A stretch of 64,000 nucleotides of DNA from Comamonadaceae bacterium G21597-S1 (lineage in GTDB: Bacteria; Pseudomonadota; Gammaproteobacteria; Burkholderiales; Burkholderiaceae_C), in the NCBI GenBank assembly GCA_027214345.1, contig JAPWHR010000003.1, forward strand, positions 434,001 through 498,000, written 5' to 3'. The notes under the pieces were generated by a model that saw only the letters and a program-made list of their open reading frames with translations, was not told where the DNA came from and ran no database searches. Both the position numbers and the translations under genes were made by a program. The number at the start of each line of letters is the position of its first letter. The stretch's first letter is position 1. Shown here in pieces: positions 29,262-39,928 of the stretch.

Positions 29262-29324
29262 GATAGAGCTCCGTCAGTTTTCAGTGCTTGTCGTGCCAGT
29301 CATCTCAACCCAAGGAGTTATCAA

Positions 29325-29759
29325 ATGAAGCGTTCCATGCAAAAAGGTTTTACCCTCATCGAATTGATGATCGTTGTCGCGATCATCGGTATCCTGGCCG
29401 CCGTGGCCCTGCCGGCGTACCAGGACTACACGGTCCGCGCCAAGGTGTCGGAAGTGATCCTGGCGGCCTCTTCGGCCAAGGTTGCTGTTGCTGAAGCCGC
29501 CCAAGCCAACGGCGACATGGGCAGCATCACGGTTGCTCCGCAGGCATCCAAGTACGTTTCGACGGTTGAGTACAGCGGTTCGGGTATCAGCGGTACCATT
29601 CTGGCGGTTGCCCAGGGCGACAACGCCATTACCGGCAAGGGCGTGATGTTCACCGGCGCTCTGGCTGCCAACGGCCAAGTCGTCTGGACCTGCGCGGCCA
29701 GCAACATTGCCAGCGCCCCGGCCATGGATGCCAAGTACTTGCCGGCAAGCTGCAAGTAA
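29325..29759 (+). CDS. pilA: Type IV major pilin
   Basis: 144-residue prepilin. A short leader MKRSMQKG precedes [20 protein letters not shown], the type IVa signature with the Gly/Phe cleavage site and Glu5. A C-terminal disulfide loop is predicted between the Cys in WTCAAS and the Cys in PASCK, the last two residues. ATG 29325 has the ribosome site CAAGGAGTTATCAA. Codons are less GC-extreme than in neighbours, usual for a strongly expressed gene. It has its own sigma-54 promoter and terminator, so it is transcribed alone. Confidence 0.97.
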   Translation: MKRSMQKGFTLIELMIVVAIIGILAAVALPAYQDYTVRAKVSEVILAASSAKVAVAEAAQANGDMGSITVAPQASKYVSTVEYSGSGISGTILAVAQGDNAITGKGVMFTGALAANGQVVWTCAASNIASAPAMDAKYLPASCK

Positions 29760-29786
29760 ATCTGCGATTGTTGCCTCAGGCAAGAA

Positions 29787-29809
29787 GGGCCCCGTCAGGG
29801 GCCTTTTTT
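29787..29809 (+). terminator. Rho-independent terminator of pilA
   Basis: GGCCCC (29788-29793) and GGGGCC (29798-29803) pair around a GTCA loop and are followed by six T residues (29804-29809). It lies about 28 bp after the pilin stop codon. Confidence 0.9.
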
Positions 29810-29883
29810 CTTCCTGCAGGTGAAAGCGCCCGTCACACTTCCATCTTCGTCGCTCCGGCCTTCGCTTCAACAGCTCATCCACC

Positions 29884-31566
29884 GTGCAACAACACATGAA
29901 GTCTGCCTTGTGGCCCGTGATGTGGGCCCTGATGCTGCAATTCGCATGGTTGTTGCCCAACCACTATCCGCCCTGGACCGCATTCCACCAGGACGCCTGG
30001 AGTGCGGCCGTGCTGCTGGTGGGTGCCGGTGTCGTGGTGGTGCTGCGTCCCGCGGCTACACCGGTGTTTGGCGTCACCCTGCTGGCTGGCCTGCTGGCGG
30101 TTGTGCCGGGTCTGCAATGGGCCGCCGGCCTGATCCGTTCAGCCGGTAATGCCTGGGTCAGCAGCGCATATCTGCTGGGCTTCGCTCTGGCCATCGTCGT
30201 GGGTACCCGTTGGGAGCGGGCCCGCGCAGGGCACTTGGCAGACTACCTGTTCCTGGCCATCTTCATCGCGGCCATCCTGTCGGTTGCATTGCAGTTCAAC
30301 CAGTGGCTGGGCATGGACCGGCTCGACATGTGGGCCATGGGCGGCTGGTATGGTCGGCCCTATGCGAACTTCGGCCAACCCAATCAATTGGCCACTTTCC
30401 TCTTGTGGGGGGTGCTGGCCTTGGCGTGGGCACATGTTCGTGGCCTGGTACGCGGTTGGATTGCCTGTGCCGCGGCGCTGTATCTTCTGTTCGGCATCGC
30501 GCTGACAGCGTCGCGCGCCGCCTGGGTCGGCGTGGCCGTGATCGTGGCACTGAGTTGGTACTGGCGGGCCCTGTGGCCGGATCGGCGCGCACCCTGGGCG
30601 GTGACGGCATTGGGTCTGTACTTCATTGTCTGTGTCATGTCGACGACCTGGCTCAGCGTGGAACTGGTGGGCGCCACCACGGCCTACTCCGCCGAAATCG
30701 CACGCAAGACCGGCGAAGCTCGCCCCGCGATTTGGGCGATGTTCATCGATGCTGCGACCCGGCACCCGTGGTTCGGCTACGGCATCAACCAGGTGGGCCA
30801 GGCACAACTCGAGGCCGCTCTGGATCACCGGCCGATGCATATTTATTTCGCCCATGCGCACAACCTGTTCCTGGATCTGGTCTTGTGGCTGGGGATTCCG
30901 TTGGGACTGGCTGTCGGTGGCTGGTTGTCATGGTGGGCCTGGCGCCGGTTTCGTGCGGTTGCGAGCGCGGAAAACGCGGTGCTGGTTCTGTTCCTGCTCG
31001 TTGTGGCCAATCACGCGATGCTGGAGCTGCCGCTGAACTACGCCTATTTCCTGTTGCCAGTGGGCATGGTGATCGGCATGTTGGAGGCACGCCTGGGTGC
31101 ACACGCAGTCTTCACGCTGGGTCGGCCAGCGCTGGCGGGTATCTGGATGGCGGCGGCACTGATGTTGTCGCTGATCGTGCATGATTACCTCAGGGTCGAG
31201 ACGGCGTTTCGTTCCCTGCGGTTCGAATGGGCCAACATCAAGACGGCGCCCGCCGAGCCTCCCGACCTGATCGTCCTCGACCAATGGGTCGACTTCGTGC
31301 GACTGGTGCGTTTCGAGCCGCGTGCCGGCATGACGGACAAGGAGTTGCAATGGGTGCGGGACGTGGCGTCGGCCAATGCCTATCCCGGTCTGTACCAGAA
31401 GCTTGGCGCGGCATTGGCACTCAACGACCGTCCGCAGGAAGCTGCGTTGTGGATGCGCCGCATGTGCCACGTGCGCCCTCTGGTGCAGTGCGAGGCGGTG
31501 CAGCAGATGTGGAAGGTTCAGGCACAGCAGTCAGCTTCGATCGCAGCCGTGCCCTGGCTGCGCTGA
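29884..31566 (+). CDS. PglL/O-antigen-ligase-like membrane glycosyltransferase
   Basis: 560 residues from GTG 29884 (ATG 29896 also possible). About 11-12 hydrophobic helices, a Wzy_C/O-antigen-ligase core with GWYGRPYANFGQPNQLA before the large periplasmic loop, RPAIWAMFIDAATRHPWFGYG in the loop, and YFAHAHNLFLDLVLWLG after it, all typical of PglL-type protein O-oligosaccharyltransferases. A hydrophilic C-terminal region of ~130 residues follows. Its place right after pilA suggests O-glycosylation of the pilin from a lipid-linked donor (inference, well known for pilA-linked enzymes). O-antigen ligation or polymerisation is the alternative. Confidence 0.85.
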   Translation: MQQHMKSALWPVMWALMLQFAWLLPNHYPPWTAFHQDAWSAAVLLVGAGVVVVLRPAATPVFGVTLLAGLLAVVPGLQWAAGLIRSAGNAWVSSAYLLGFALAIVVGTRWERARAGHLADYLFLAIFIAAILSVALQFNQWLGMDRLDMWAMGGWYGRPYANFGQPNQLATFLLWGVLALAWAHVRGLVRGWIACAAALYLLFGIALTASRAAWVGVAVIVALSWYWRALWPDRRAPWAVTALGLYFIVCVMSTTWLSVELVGATTAYSAEIARKTGEARPAIWAMFIDAATRHPWFGYGINQVGQAQLEAALDHRPMHIYFAHAHNLFLDLVLWLGIPLGLAVGGWLSWWAWRRFRAVASAENAVLVLFLLVVANHAMLELPLNYAYFLLPVGMVIGMLEARLGAHAVFTLGRPALAGIWMAAALMLSLIVHDYLRVETAFRSLRFEWANIKTAPAEPPDLIVLDQWVDFVRLVRFEPRAGMTDKELQWVRDVASANAYPGLYQKLGAALALNDRPQEAALWMRRMCHVRPLVQCEAVQQMWKVQAQQSASIAAVPWLR

Positions 31567-31584
31567 AGCCGCCTTGGCCGGAGC

Positions 31585-33156
31585 GTGCGATTGATTGCCG
31601 TGTCGTCGCAGTCGTTGGCACCAGCGATCGGCACGGCCGCGCTGGTACTCGCATGGGTCTGGCCATTTGCTGGCGGACCGTCGCCGGCCACGTTGCCTTG
31701 GCTGGTGTCGGCGGCCTGCTTGTCCGTGTGGGTGCTCGTCGCACAGTGGCGCCGGGTAGACGTGGCACATTGCGCGGCATGGGCGTGGTTGATTGCAGCC
31801 CTCTTGAGCAGTGCGATCGGTTTGTTGCAGTTCTTTGGTGTCAGTGGTTCGTTCAAGCCATGGGTCAACGTGACAGGGCTGGGCGATGCGTTTGGCAACT
31901 TGCGCCAGCGCAACCAGTTCGCCACACTGATCGGCATCGGGCTGGCGGTTCTCTTGTGGGGTCCCGTGGCCCGGTGGCGCCTGGGCGGTCGCGGTGCCGC
32001 GTCCATCGGCAGGGCCTTGCCTGTGGCATTGCCGCTTTTGCTGGCAGTAGCATTGCTGGCAACTGCTGACGCCATATCTTCGTCACGCACCGGCTTGTTG
32101 CAGCTGGTGGTGCTGGTATTGCTGGCAATGTGTTGGCGCACGCAGGCGGTCCCGGGCATGGCACTGCGCCTTGGGCTGGCCGTCTCGGTTTACGCGGGCG
32201 CATCGGTCATGCTGCCGCTGCTGGCTGGGCTGGATCCGTGGAGCAGCGGCATAGCAGGGCGCTTCGGTGATACAGACAGGGTCTGTGGAAGTCGTCGCCT
32301 GCTGTGGGCCAATGTATTGCAGCTGATCGCCCAGAAACCTTGGGGTGGTTGGGGCTGGGGCGAACTCGACTATGCCCACTTCATCAACGTGTATACGGGC
32401 GCGCGGTTTTGCGACATCCTGGACAACGCGCATAACCTGCCGCTGCACTTGGCGGTCGAACTTGGCGTGCCGGTCGCGTTGCTGGCATGTGCGTTGATCG
32501 CATGGCTGGTGTTGCGGGCCCGGCCATGGCAGGAGACGGATGACGGCCGGCGTCTGGCCTGGTCTGTGCTGGCCCTTGTCGGCCTGCACAGCCTGCTCGA
32601 GTACCCGTTGTGGTACGGGCCGTTCCAAATCGCGGTCGTGCTTGCCGCCTGGATCTTGTGGCGTAGGTCGCCGTCGGCAGACAGTGGCCAACCGATGGCT
32701 GACACTTGCGGCAGCGTGTCGACCGCCATGGTGACCAGCGGCCGTGTGTTGGCCGTCGCAGCGTTGCTGGCCGTCGCTTATGCCGCCTGGCAGTACCACC
32801 GCGTCAGCCAGGTCTACCTGGCGCCGGCCCTGCGCGCGCCGGCGTACCGGGACAACACGCTGGCCAAGGTCCAGGACTCCTGGTTGTTCCGCAACCAGAT
32901 CCGGTTTGCCGCGCTGACATTGACCGGCGTCACCCCGGACAACGCGGCGTCGATCAACCGCAGCGCGCATGCCTTGTTGCACTTCTCGCCCGAGGCCCGG
33001 GTAGTGCAGAAACTGATCGACAGTGCGCTGGTGCTGGGCGACACGGACCAAGCCGTGTTCTACATGCGCCGCATGCGGATCGCGTATCCGAAGGAGTATG
33101 CACACTGGCGCGAGACCCGCGAGCCCGTGGCGGAGCTGCCGGCGATCGACCCGTGA
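31585..33156 (+). CDS. Second PglL/Wzy-like membrane glycosyltransferase
   Basis: 523 residues from GTG 31585, 18 bp after the first copy. Same architecture: about 10-11 membrane helices, GNLRQRNQFATLIGIG, a loop with SRRLLWANVLQLIAQKP and GWGWGELDYAHF, then ILDNAHNLPLHLAVELG, and a C-terminal hydrophilic tail. The conserved pieces line up with the first gene but the sequences differ widely, so this is an old paralogue rather than a recent duplication. It may use a different donor or acceptor, or act as polymerase for the first. No glycan synthesis genes are nearby. Confidence 0.82.
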   Translation: MRLIAVSSQSLAPAIGTAALVLAWVWPFAGGPSPATLPWLVSAACLSVWVLVAQWRRVDVAHCAAWAWLIAALLSSAIGLLQFFGVSGSFKPWVNVTGLGDAFGNLRQRNQFATLIGIGLAVLLWGPVARWRLGGRGAASIGRALPVALPLLLAVALLATADAISSSRTGLLQLVVLVLLAMCWRTQAVPGMALRLGLAVSVYAGASVMLPLLAGLDPWSSGIAGRFGDTDRVCGSRRLLWANVLQLIAQKPWGGWGWGELDYAHFINVYTGARFCDILDNAHNLPLHLAVELGVPVALLACALIAWLVLRARPWQETDDGRRLAWSVLALVGLHSLLEYPLWYGPFQIAVVLAAWILWRRSPSADSGQPMADTCGSVSTAMVTSGRVLAVAALLAVAYAAWQYHRVSQVYLAPALRAPAYRDNTLAKVQDSWLFRNQIRFAALTLTGVTPDNAASINRSAHALLHFSPEARVVQKLIDSALVLGDTDQAVFYMRRMRIAYPKEYAHWRETREPVAELPAIDP

Positions 33157-33184
33157 CGGGTCGTCGATGTCGGCCACCAGCGAC

Positions 33185-33673
33185 TCACCCCGCGATGAAA
33201 CTCCCCGACTGCCCGCCGTGTTTCTGCAAGAGCTTGATGTCGCTCATCGTCATGCCGCGGTCCACCGCCTTGCACATGTCGTAGATGGTGAGCAGCGCGA
33301 TCTGGACGGCGGCCAGGGCTTCCATCTCGACGCCGGTCGGCCCGACCGTCTCGACGGTGGCGCGGCAGATGATGTTGGCCGGGTGGGTGGCGTCGGCCTG
33401 CACGGTCTCGAATTCGAGGGCCACGCGCGTGAGCGCCAGGGGATGGCACAGCGGGATCAGGTCGCTGGTTTTCTTGGCCGCCTGGATGCCGGCGATGCGC
33501 GCTATACCCAACACGTCGCCTTTCTTGGCGGTGCCGGATTCGATGATGGCCAGGGTTGCCGCATGCATGTCGATGCGGCCGCCGGCGACCGCGATGCGGT
33601 GCGTGCTGGTCTTGCTCGCAACGTCGACCATGTGGGCTTGGCCGTGTGCGTCAAAATGGGTCAGGGTGTTCAT
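33185..33673 (-). CDS. moaC: Cyclic pyranopterin monophosphate synthase
   Basis: 162 residues. Second step of molybdenum cofactor synthesis: converts 3',8-cyclo-GTP made by MoaA into cyclic pyranopterin monophosphate. The active-site segments [11 protein letters not shown] and [20 protein letters not shown] with DRGM are intact. ATG 33673 gives the usual family start ([13 protein letters not shown]); the frame is open to 33733. It converges on the glycosyltransferase gene with a 28-bp gap. No other mo genes are nearby. Confidence 0.97.
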   Translation of the reverse strand: MNTLTHFDAHGQAHMVDVASKTSTHRIAVAGGRIDMHAATLAIIESGTAKKGDVLGIARIAGIQAAKKTSDLIPLCHPLALTRVALEFETVQADATHPANIICRATVETVGPTGVEMEALAAVQIALLTIYDMCKAVDRGMTMSDIKLLQKHGGQSGSFIAG

Positions 33674-33785
33674 GCCGGTTTCGGATAACGCTGGTGATAG
33701 ATATCGCGGTCGCGGACCGCCGGCCGGAAGCATTTGGATACCTTCGATTGACGAACCATTGACCCGCGTACTGCATCATACGTCC

Positions 33786-35351
33786 ATGCCTTTGATGAAT
33801 CATGCTCGCTCGCGTGGCGGCCGCACGGCCTCCTTGCACGTGCGTCGCGCTCTCGTCGCACTGGTGCTGACGTCGCTGGTCGTGTCGGCGCCGCAGGCCC
33901 AGACCGGTTCCGTCACGTCGTCCGGGACGCGGGCCAACAGCAGCAGCTTGCCGGTCATGGGAGACGGCAGCGAGATGACGGCCAGCGCCGAGCGGCGCCT
34001 GGGCGACCGTATTGCGCGCGAGATCTTCCGCGACCCGGACTACATCGACGACCCGGTGCTGGCCGATTATGTCGACGCGATCTGGCAGCCCCTGCTCAAG
34101 GCCGCATACCAGCGCGGCGAGATGTCCGACGAACTGCGACAGCGGTTCGCCTGGCAGATCATGATGGGGCGCGACCGCAGCGTGAATGCGTTCGCGTTGC
34201 CCGGCGGCTACCTGGGCCTGCACATGGGCCTGATCGCCGTCGTGACCAGCCGCGACGAGCTCGCCTCGGTGCTGGCGCATGAACTCAGCCACGTGACGCA
34301 GCGCCATATCTCGCGCCTGACGACCCAGCAGAACGCGCAGACGCCGTGGATCATCGGCGCCATGATTCTCAGCGCGATGGCGGCGTCCAAGAACACCGAT
34401 GCGGCCAACGCGCTGCTGGCGGGCGGTCAGGCCCTGGCGATGCAGAACCAGCTCAATTTCTCGCGCGACATGGAGCGCGAGGCCGACCGGGTCGGATTCG
34501 GCCTGATGGCCGATTCCGGTTTCGCGCCCGCGGGATTTGCGTCGATGTTCGAGAAACTGCAGGCCGCCTCGCGCCTGAACGACAACGGCGCCTTTCCCTA
34601 CCTGCGCAGCCATCCGCTGACGTCCGAGCGTATTGCCGACGTCCAGGGCCGGCTGCCGTTGGGCGCCGGCGGCACGAGCCCGCCATTGCTGATGGACCAT
34701 GCCATGGCCAGCGCCCGTGCGCGCGTGCTGGCCAACCCGGCGATCGACTCCCTGCGCGACATGGTCGCCCAGGCCCAGGTAGCCAGGCTGGCCGAGCAAT
34801 CACCTGCGGCGCAGGCCGGCGTGTTGTACGCCGCAACACTGGCTGCGGCGCAGATGCGCGATTTCCCGGCGGCCAAGGGTTTGCTGGCGCGACTGCAGGC
34901 ACTTTCGGCAACGGGGGACGCGCCGGCGCAGCGGTTGTCCCGCCTGCTGGCGATCGAGCTTGCATTGTTGTCGGACCAGCCGGCGCCCGAGATCGTGCCG
35001 AACGGACGCGCCGAGTTGCTGCTGATGTCCCGCGTCTGGATCCGCGAGGGCCAGGCGGCGCAGGCTGCCAGCGGCCTGCAGTCCTGGGTTGCGCTGCACC
35101 CGCGCGATGCCGGTGCGTGGCAGATGCTGGGTCGCGCCAATACGGCGCAGGGCCAGGTGCTGCGGGCGATCCGTGCCGAAGCCGAGGCGCAGGTCGCACT
35201 GATGGACTACGCCGCCGCCGTCGACCGGTTCAAGGCCGCGCAGGGCCTGGCGCGCAGCACGCCGGGGGTGGACCATATCGAGGCGTCGATCATCGACACC
35301 CGCACCCGCCAGGTGCAGTCATTGCTGCGGGAACAAGCCCTCGAGCGCTGA
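33786..35351 (+). CDS. M48-family periplasmic metalloprotease with TPR repeats (BepA/YfgC-like)
   Basis: 521 residues from ATG 33786. A signal peptide (about 18-38, ending in APQAQ) is followed by an M48 domain with the zinc motif LAHELSHV and a third ligand in MEREADRVG, then TPR-like helices from about residue 320 (ALHPRDAGAWQMLGRANTAQGQ). BepA-type proteases guard outer-membrane protein and LptD assembly in the periplasm. It is divergent from moaC with 112 bp between starts. Its 3' end overlaps the convergent small membrane gene by 33 bp. Confidence 0.92.
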   Translation: MPLMNHARSRGGRTASLHVRRALVALVLTSLVVSAPQAQTGSVTSSGTRANSSSLPVMGDGSEMTASAERRLGDRIAREIFRDPDYIDDPVLADYVDAIWQPLLKAAYQRGEMSDELRQRFAWQIMMGRDRSVNAFALPGGYLGLHMGLIAVVTSRDELASVLAHELSHVTQRHISRLTTQQNAQTPWIIGAMILSAMAASKNTDAANALLAGGQALAMQNQLNFSRDMEREADRVGFGLMADSGFAPAGFASMFEKLQAASRLNDNGAFPYLRSHPLTSERIADVQGRLPLGAGGTSPPLLMDHAMASARARVLANPAIDSLRDMVAQAQVARLAEQSPAAQAGVLYAATLAAAQMRDFPAAKGLLARLQALSATGDAPAQRLSRLLAIELALLSDQPAPEIVPNGRAELLLMSRVWIREGQAAQAASGLQSWVALHPRDAGAWQMLGRANTAQGQVLRAIRAEAEAQVALMDYAAAVDRFKAAQGLARSTPGVDHIEASIIDTRTRQVQSLLREQALER

Positions 35352-35672
35352 CTGGATCACCAGGCTGAGCACCGAGTAGATCAGCGAGCCGATGAGCGCG
35401 GCGCCGAATCCGTCGACCTGGAAGCCGTCCAGCACCCCGGAGGCGGACCAGAACATCAATGCGTTGATGACGAACAGGAACAGCCCCAGCGTGACCACCG
35501 TGACCGGCAGGGTCAGCACCACCAGAATCGGCCGCACGACCGTATTGAGCAGCCCGATCACGAAGGCGGCGATCAGCGCGCTGCCGAAACTGCTGACGGC
35601 CACGCCGCCGTAGATGTAGGCGACTGCCAGCAGCGCGCAGGCGCTGAGAAGCCATTTGACGATCAGTTTCAT
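35319..35672 (-). CDS. Small four-helix membrane protein (phage-holin-family/DUF360-like)
   Basis: 117 residues starting MKLIVKWLLSACALLAVAY with four hydrophobic stretches and the pattern LLNTVVRPILVVLTLPVTVVTLGLF, the mark of the widespread chromosomal phage_holin_4_2 (YvlD-like) family. Despite the family name it is not evidence for a prophage. Function unknown; possibly membrane stress related. ATG 35672. It overlaps the 3' end of the protease gene on the other strand by 33 bp. Confidence 0.85.
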   Translation of the reverse strand: MKLIVKWLLSACALLAVAYIYGGVAVSSFGSALIAAFVIGLLNTVVRPILVVLTLPVTVVTLGLFLFVINALMFWSASGVLDGFQVDGFGAALIGSLIYSVLSLVIQSALEGLFPQQ

Positions 35673-35727
35673 GGTTGGGCAGCATACCATCGCCGCGTGA
35701 GCGCGCCGTGGCAAGATCCGGGTTCCC

Positions 35728-36147
35728 ATGACAGGCATTCACATCACCGACATCGAGTCGGCCATCAACCACTGGCGCGAGCGCAAGCCGTCGCCGGACG
35801 GCATCACGCTGGCGCATGAGGTCCGTGCACTGGCCGAGGTCTACGCGCAGATGGTCTACCACCGCGAGTCGCTGGCCGACGAGTTCACGTTTCCGCGCGA
35901 GGCCTTCGCGGCTTGGCTGGCCTGGTACGAGACCACGCCGGACACGCCGTGTATCGCCATCTGCTCGACCAGCCAGGGGGATGCGACCTGCAAGGGATGC
36001 GGACGCAGTTTCGAGGAGGTGCAGTACTGGACCGAGATGCGTCCGGCGGAAAAACGCGCCACCTGGCGGCGCATCACGCAGGAGGGCACGTCCTGGCGAT
36101 TCAACCGCTACGCCGAGCGCGCGCGCGAGCGTCAGCCGGTCCGGTGA
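35728..36147 (+). CDS. DUF3717-DUF1289 protein with Cys4 motif
   Basis: 139 residues. The N-terminal half (ITDIESAINHWRERKPSP, then LAHEVRALAEVYAQMVY) resembles DUF3717 of Burkholderiales. The C-terminal half has the DUF1289 pattern PCIAICSTSQGDATCKGCGR followed by EVQYWTEM and RRI, with Cys residues placed for a metal or Fe-S site. No signal peptide or membrane segment. Function unknown. Its stop overlaps that of the convergent acetyltransferase by 16 bp. Confidence 0.82.
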   Translation: MTGIHITDIESAINHWRERKPSPDGITLAHEVRALAEVYAQMVYHRESLADEFTFPREAFAAWLAWYETTPDTPCIAICSTSQGDATCKGCGRSFEEVQYWTEMRPAEKRATWRRITQEGTSWRFNRYAERARERQPVR

Positions 36148-36746
36148 TCGGTCGCCGGTGCCGTCGCCTGCAGCCGCGCCTGCAGGCGCTCGCGGACCTG
36201 GGGCCACTCCGAATCGATGATGCTGTAGCGCACCGAGTTGCGCTTGCGGCCATCGGGCATGATGCGCTCGTGGCGCACCACGCCTTCGCGCACGGCACCG
36301 AGTCGTTCGATGGCGCGTTGCGAACGTTCGTTCAGCACGTCGGTGGTGAATTGCACCCGTACACAGGCCATGGCGTCGAAGGCCTGCGTCAGCAGCAACA
36401 ACTTGGCCTGCGTATTGGCCCGTGTGCCTTGCCACGTGGCCGACAACCAGGTGTGACCGATCTCCAGCTTGCGGTTGATGCGGTCGATCTTCCAGAAACG
36501 GGTGGAGCCGATCACGGCGTTGCCGCGGGCGTCGACGATGGCAAACGGCCAGACGGTGCCGGCCGCGAGGCCTTGCAATGCCGTGGCCAGGTAGGCCTTG
36601 ACGGTCGCGGCCGATGGCACGACCGTGAAGGGCAGGTTCCACAGGGCGCCGTCGCTGGCGGCCGCCACCAGCGCGGGGCCGTCGTCCGGCGCCAGCGGAC
36701 GCAGGAGGATCGATGGGCTCGCCAGCACCGGAATCTGCTCGGCCAT
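36132..36746 (-). CDS. GNAT-family acetyltransferase (RimJ/RimL-like)
   Basis: 204 residues with the RimJ/RimL layout: VLASPSILLRPLAPDD at the start, then IGSTRFWKID, LEIGHTWL, and the acetyl-CoA site around QGTRANTQAKLLLL with VRVQFTTDVLNERSQRAIERLGAVREGV near the end. Probable N-acetylation of a protein N-terminus or small amine; the substrate is not evident. It is downstream of yaeQ (10-bp gap) and purB on the same strand, so likely in one transcript. Confidence 0.9.
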   Translation of the reverse strand: MAEQIPVLASPSILLRPLAPDDGPALVAAASDGALWNLPFTVVPSAATVKAYLATALQGLAAGTVWPFAIVDARGNAVIGSTRFWKIDRINRKLEIGHTWLSATWQGTRANTQAKLLLLTQAFDAMACVRVQFTTDVLNERSQRAIERLGAVREGVVRHERIMPDGRKRNSVRYSIIDSEWPQVRERLQARLQATAPATDHRTG

Positions 36747-36756
36747 GGGACGATGC

Positions 36757-37317
36757 CTATTTCCAGCGCAGCGGCGTGATTTCGACGGCGCTGCGGTCGT
36801 CGGCCAGCATCAGGCTGCCGTCCTGCACGGTGGCCTGCAGCTGCATGCTGCGTTGTGCCAGCACCTGCAGGCCCTGCGCGGCTTCGCTCGGCATCCGGAA
36901 CACGCTGAGGTTGCGCAAGCGGGTGAGCTTGTTCTCGATGCCCTTCCACCACACCTCGGCGGCATGGCTGAAGCAGTAGAGCACCACGGCGTCGGCCTTG
37001 GCGCAAGCCTTGGCCAGCGGCTTGTCCTCGGGCTGGCCGACCTCGATCCACAGGCGGGTCTGGCCGGTGAAGTCGCGCAGCCAGACGTCGGGCTCGTCCG
37101 GGTCGGACAGGCCGGCGCCGAAGGCCAGCGTGCCGTCGCCGTTGCAGACTGATTGCAGCGTATGGGCCTGCAGCGCCAATGCCGCCAGCCGCACCATCAT
37201 GCGTTCGTCGGTCTCGCTCGGATGGCGGGCCAGCGTCAGCGGGTGGTCGGCGTAATAGGCGTGGTCGATGTCGGCGATCTGCAGGTGGGCCCGGAACACC
37301 GTGGATTTGAGTGCCAT
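36757..37317 (-). CDS. yaeQ: YaeQ-family protein
   Basis: 186 residues beginning MALKSTVFRAHLQIADIDHAYY, with EVGQPEDKPLAKACAKAD and VWWKGIENKL, typical of YaeQ. The fold is restriction-endonuclease-like (PD-(D/E)XK superfamily by structure), but no defined cellular function is established. It sits 16 bp downstream of purB and 10 bp before the acetyltransferase on the same strand. Confidence 0.95.
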   Translation of the reverse strand: MALKSTVFRAHLQIADIDHAYYADHPLTLARHPSETDERMMVRLAALALQAHTLQSVCNGDGTLAFGAGLSDPDEPDVWLRDFTGQTRLWIEVGQPEDKPLAKACAKADAVVLYCFSHAAEVWWKGIENKLTRLRNLSVFRMPSEAAQGLQVLAQRSMQLQATVQDGSLMLADDRSAVEITPLRWK

Positions 37318-37333
37318 GCGGACCGTCCGGGGT

Positions 37334-39447
<2,114 letters not shown>

Positions 39448-39471
39448 GCCGGTACTCGCCCGGCGCGCCGG

Positions 39472-39924
39472 TCAACCGTTGACGCGTCGGCGCAACCAGC
39501 GCATCACTGCGCCGATCAGCGGCATCTTCTGGTACAGGCCATGGGCCGCATCCCAGTAGTCCTGGTGGTGCGTGATGCGTCCCCGGGTGTCGTGCCGCAG
39601 ATGACTGGCGCCGGGCACACTCTGGTCCACCTGCCTGCGAAACGCGCGAAACCGGAACCGGAATTCCCACAACAACACGGTCTGCTCGCCCTGCACGACC
39701 GATCCAGTCACGACGAAGTGCGGCTGCTCGAGGGTGGCGAACATGTGGCGAAAGACCTGCTCGATCGCATCAATGCCCTGTACCGCGTTGAACGGGTCGG
39801 CGAAATGTGCGTCGGCGCTGTAAATGGTGCGCAGCTCGCCGATGGTCGACTCCGTCAGCGTCTCGAACACCCGGATCACCTGATCCAGTTCCACCTTCGG
39901 CTGCAGGTCATGGGGTGTTGGCAT
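39472..39924 (-). CDS. SnoaL-like/NTF2-fold protein
   Basis: 150 residues with the NTF2-like layout: LDQVIRVFETLTESTIGELRTIY, the motif HFADPFNAVQG, FRHMFATLEQPHF, then strands and DTRGRITHHQDYW. Proteins of this kind usually sit at the end of Cfa/DUF1365/SDR clusters in gammaproteobacteria and betaproteobacteria. It is the last gene of the eight-gene cluster, 4 bp after the SDR gene. Role unknown; possibly isomerase-like or a carrier. Confidence 0.85.
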   Translation of the reverse strand: MPTPHDLQPKVELDQVIRVFETLTESTIGELRTIYSADAHFADPFNAVQGIDAIEQVFRHMFATLEQPHFVVTGSVVQGEQTVLLWEFRFRFRAFRRQVDQSVPGASHLRHDTRGRITHHQDYWDAAHGLYQKMPLIGAVMRWLRRRVNG

Positions 39925-39928
39925 GGCG

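Noticed and set aside
35319-35672. Phage-holin family membrane gene as evidence of a prophage
   Set aside because: This family is a common chromosomal membrane protein in many bacteria, and no other phage gene, integrase or attachment site is nearby.
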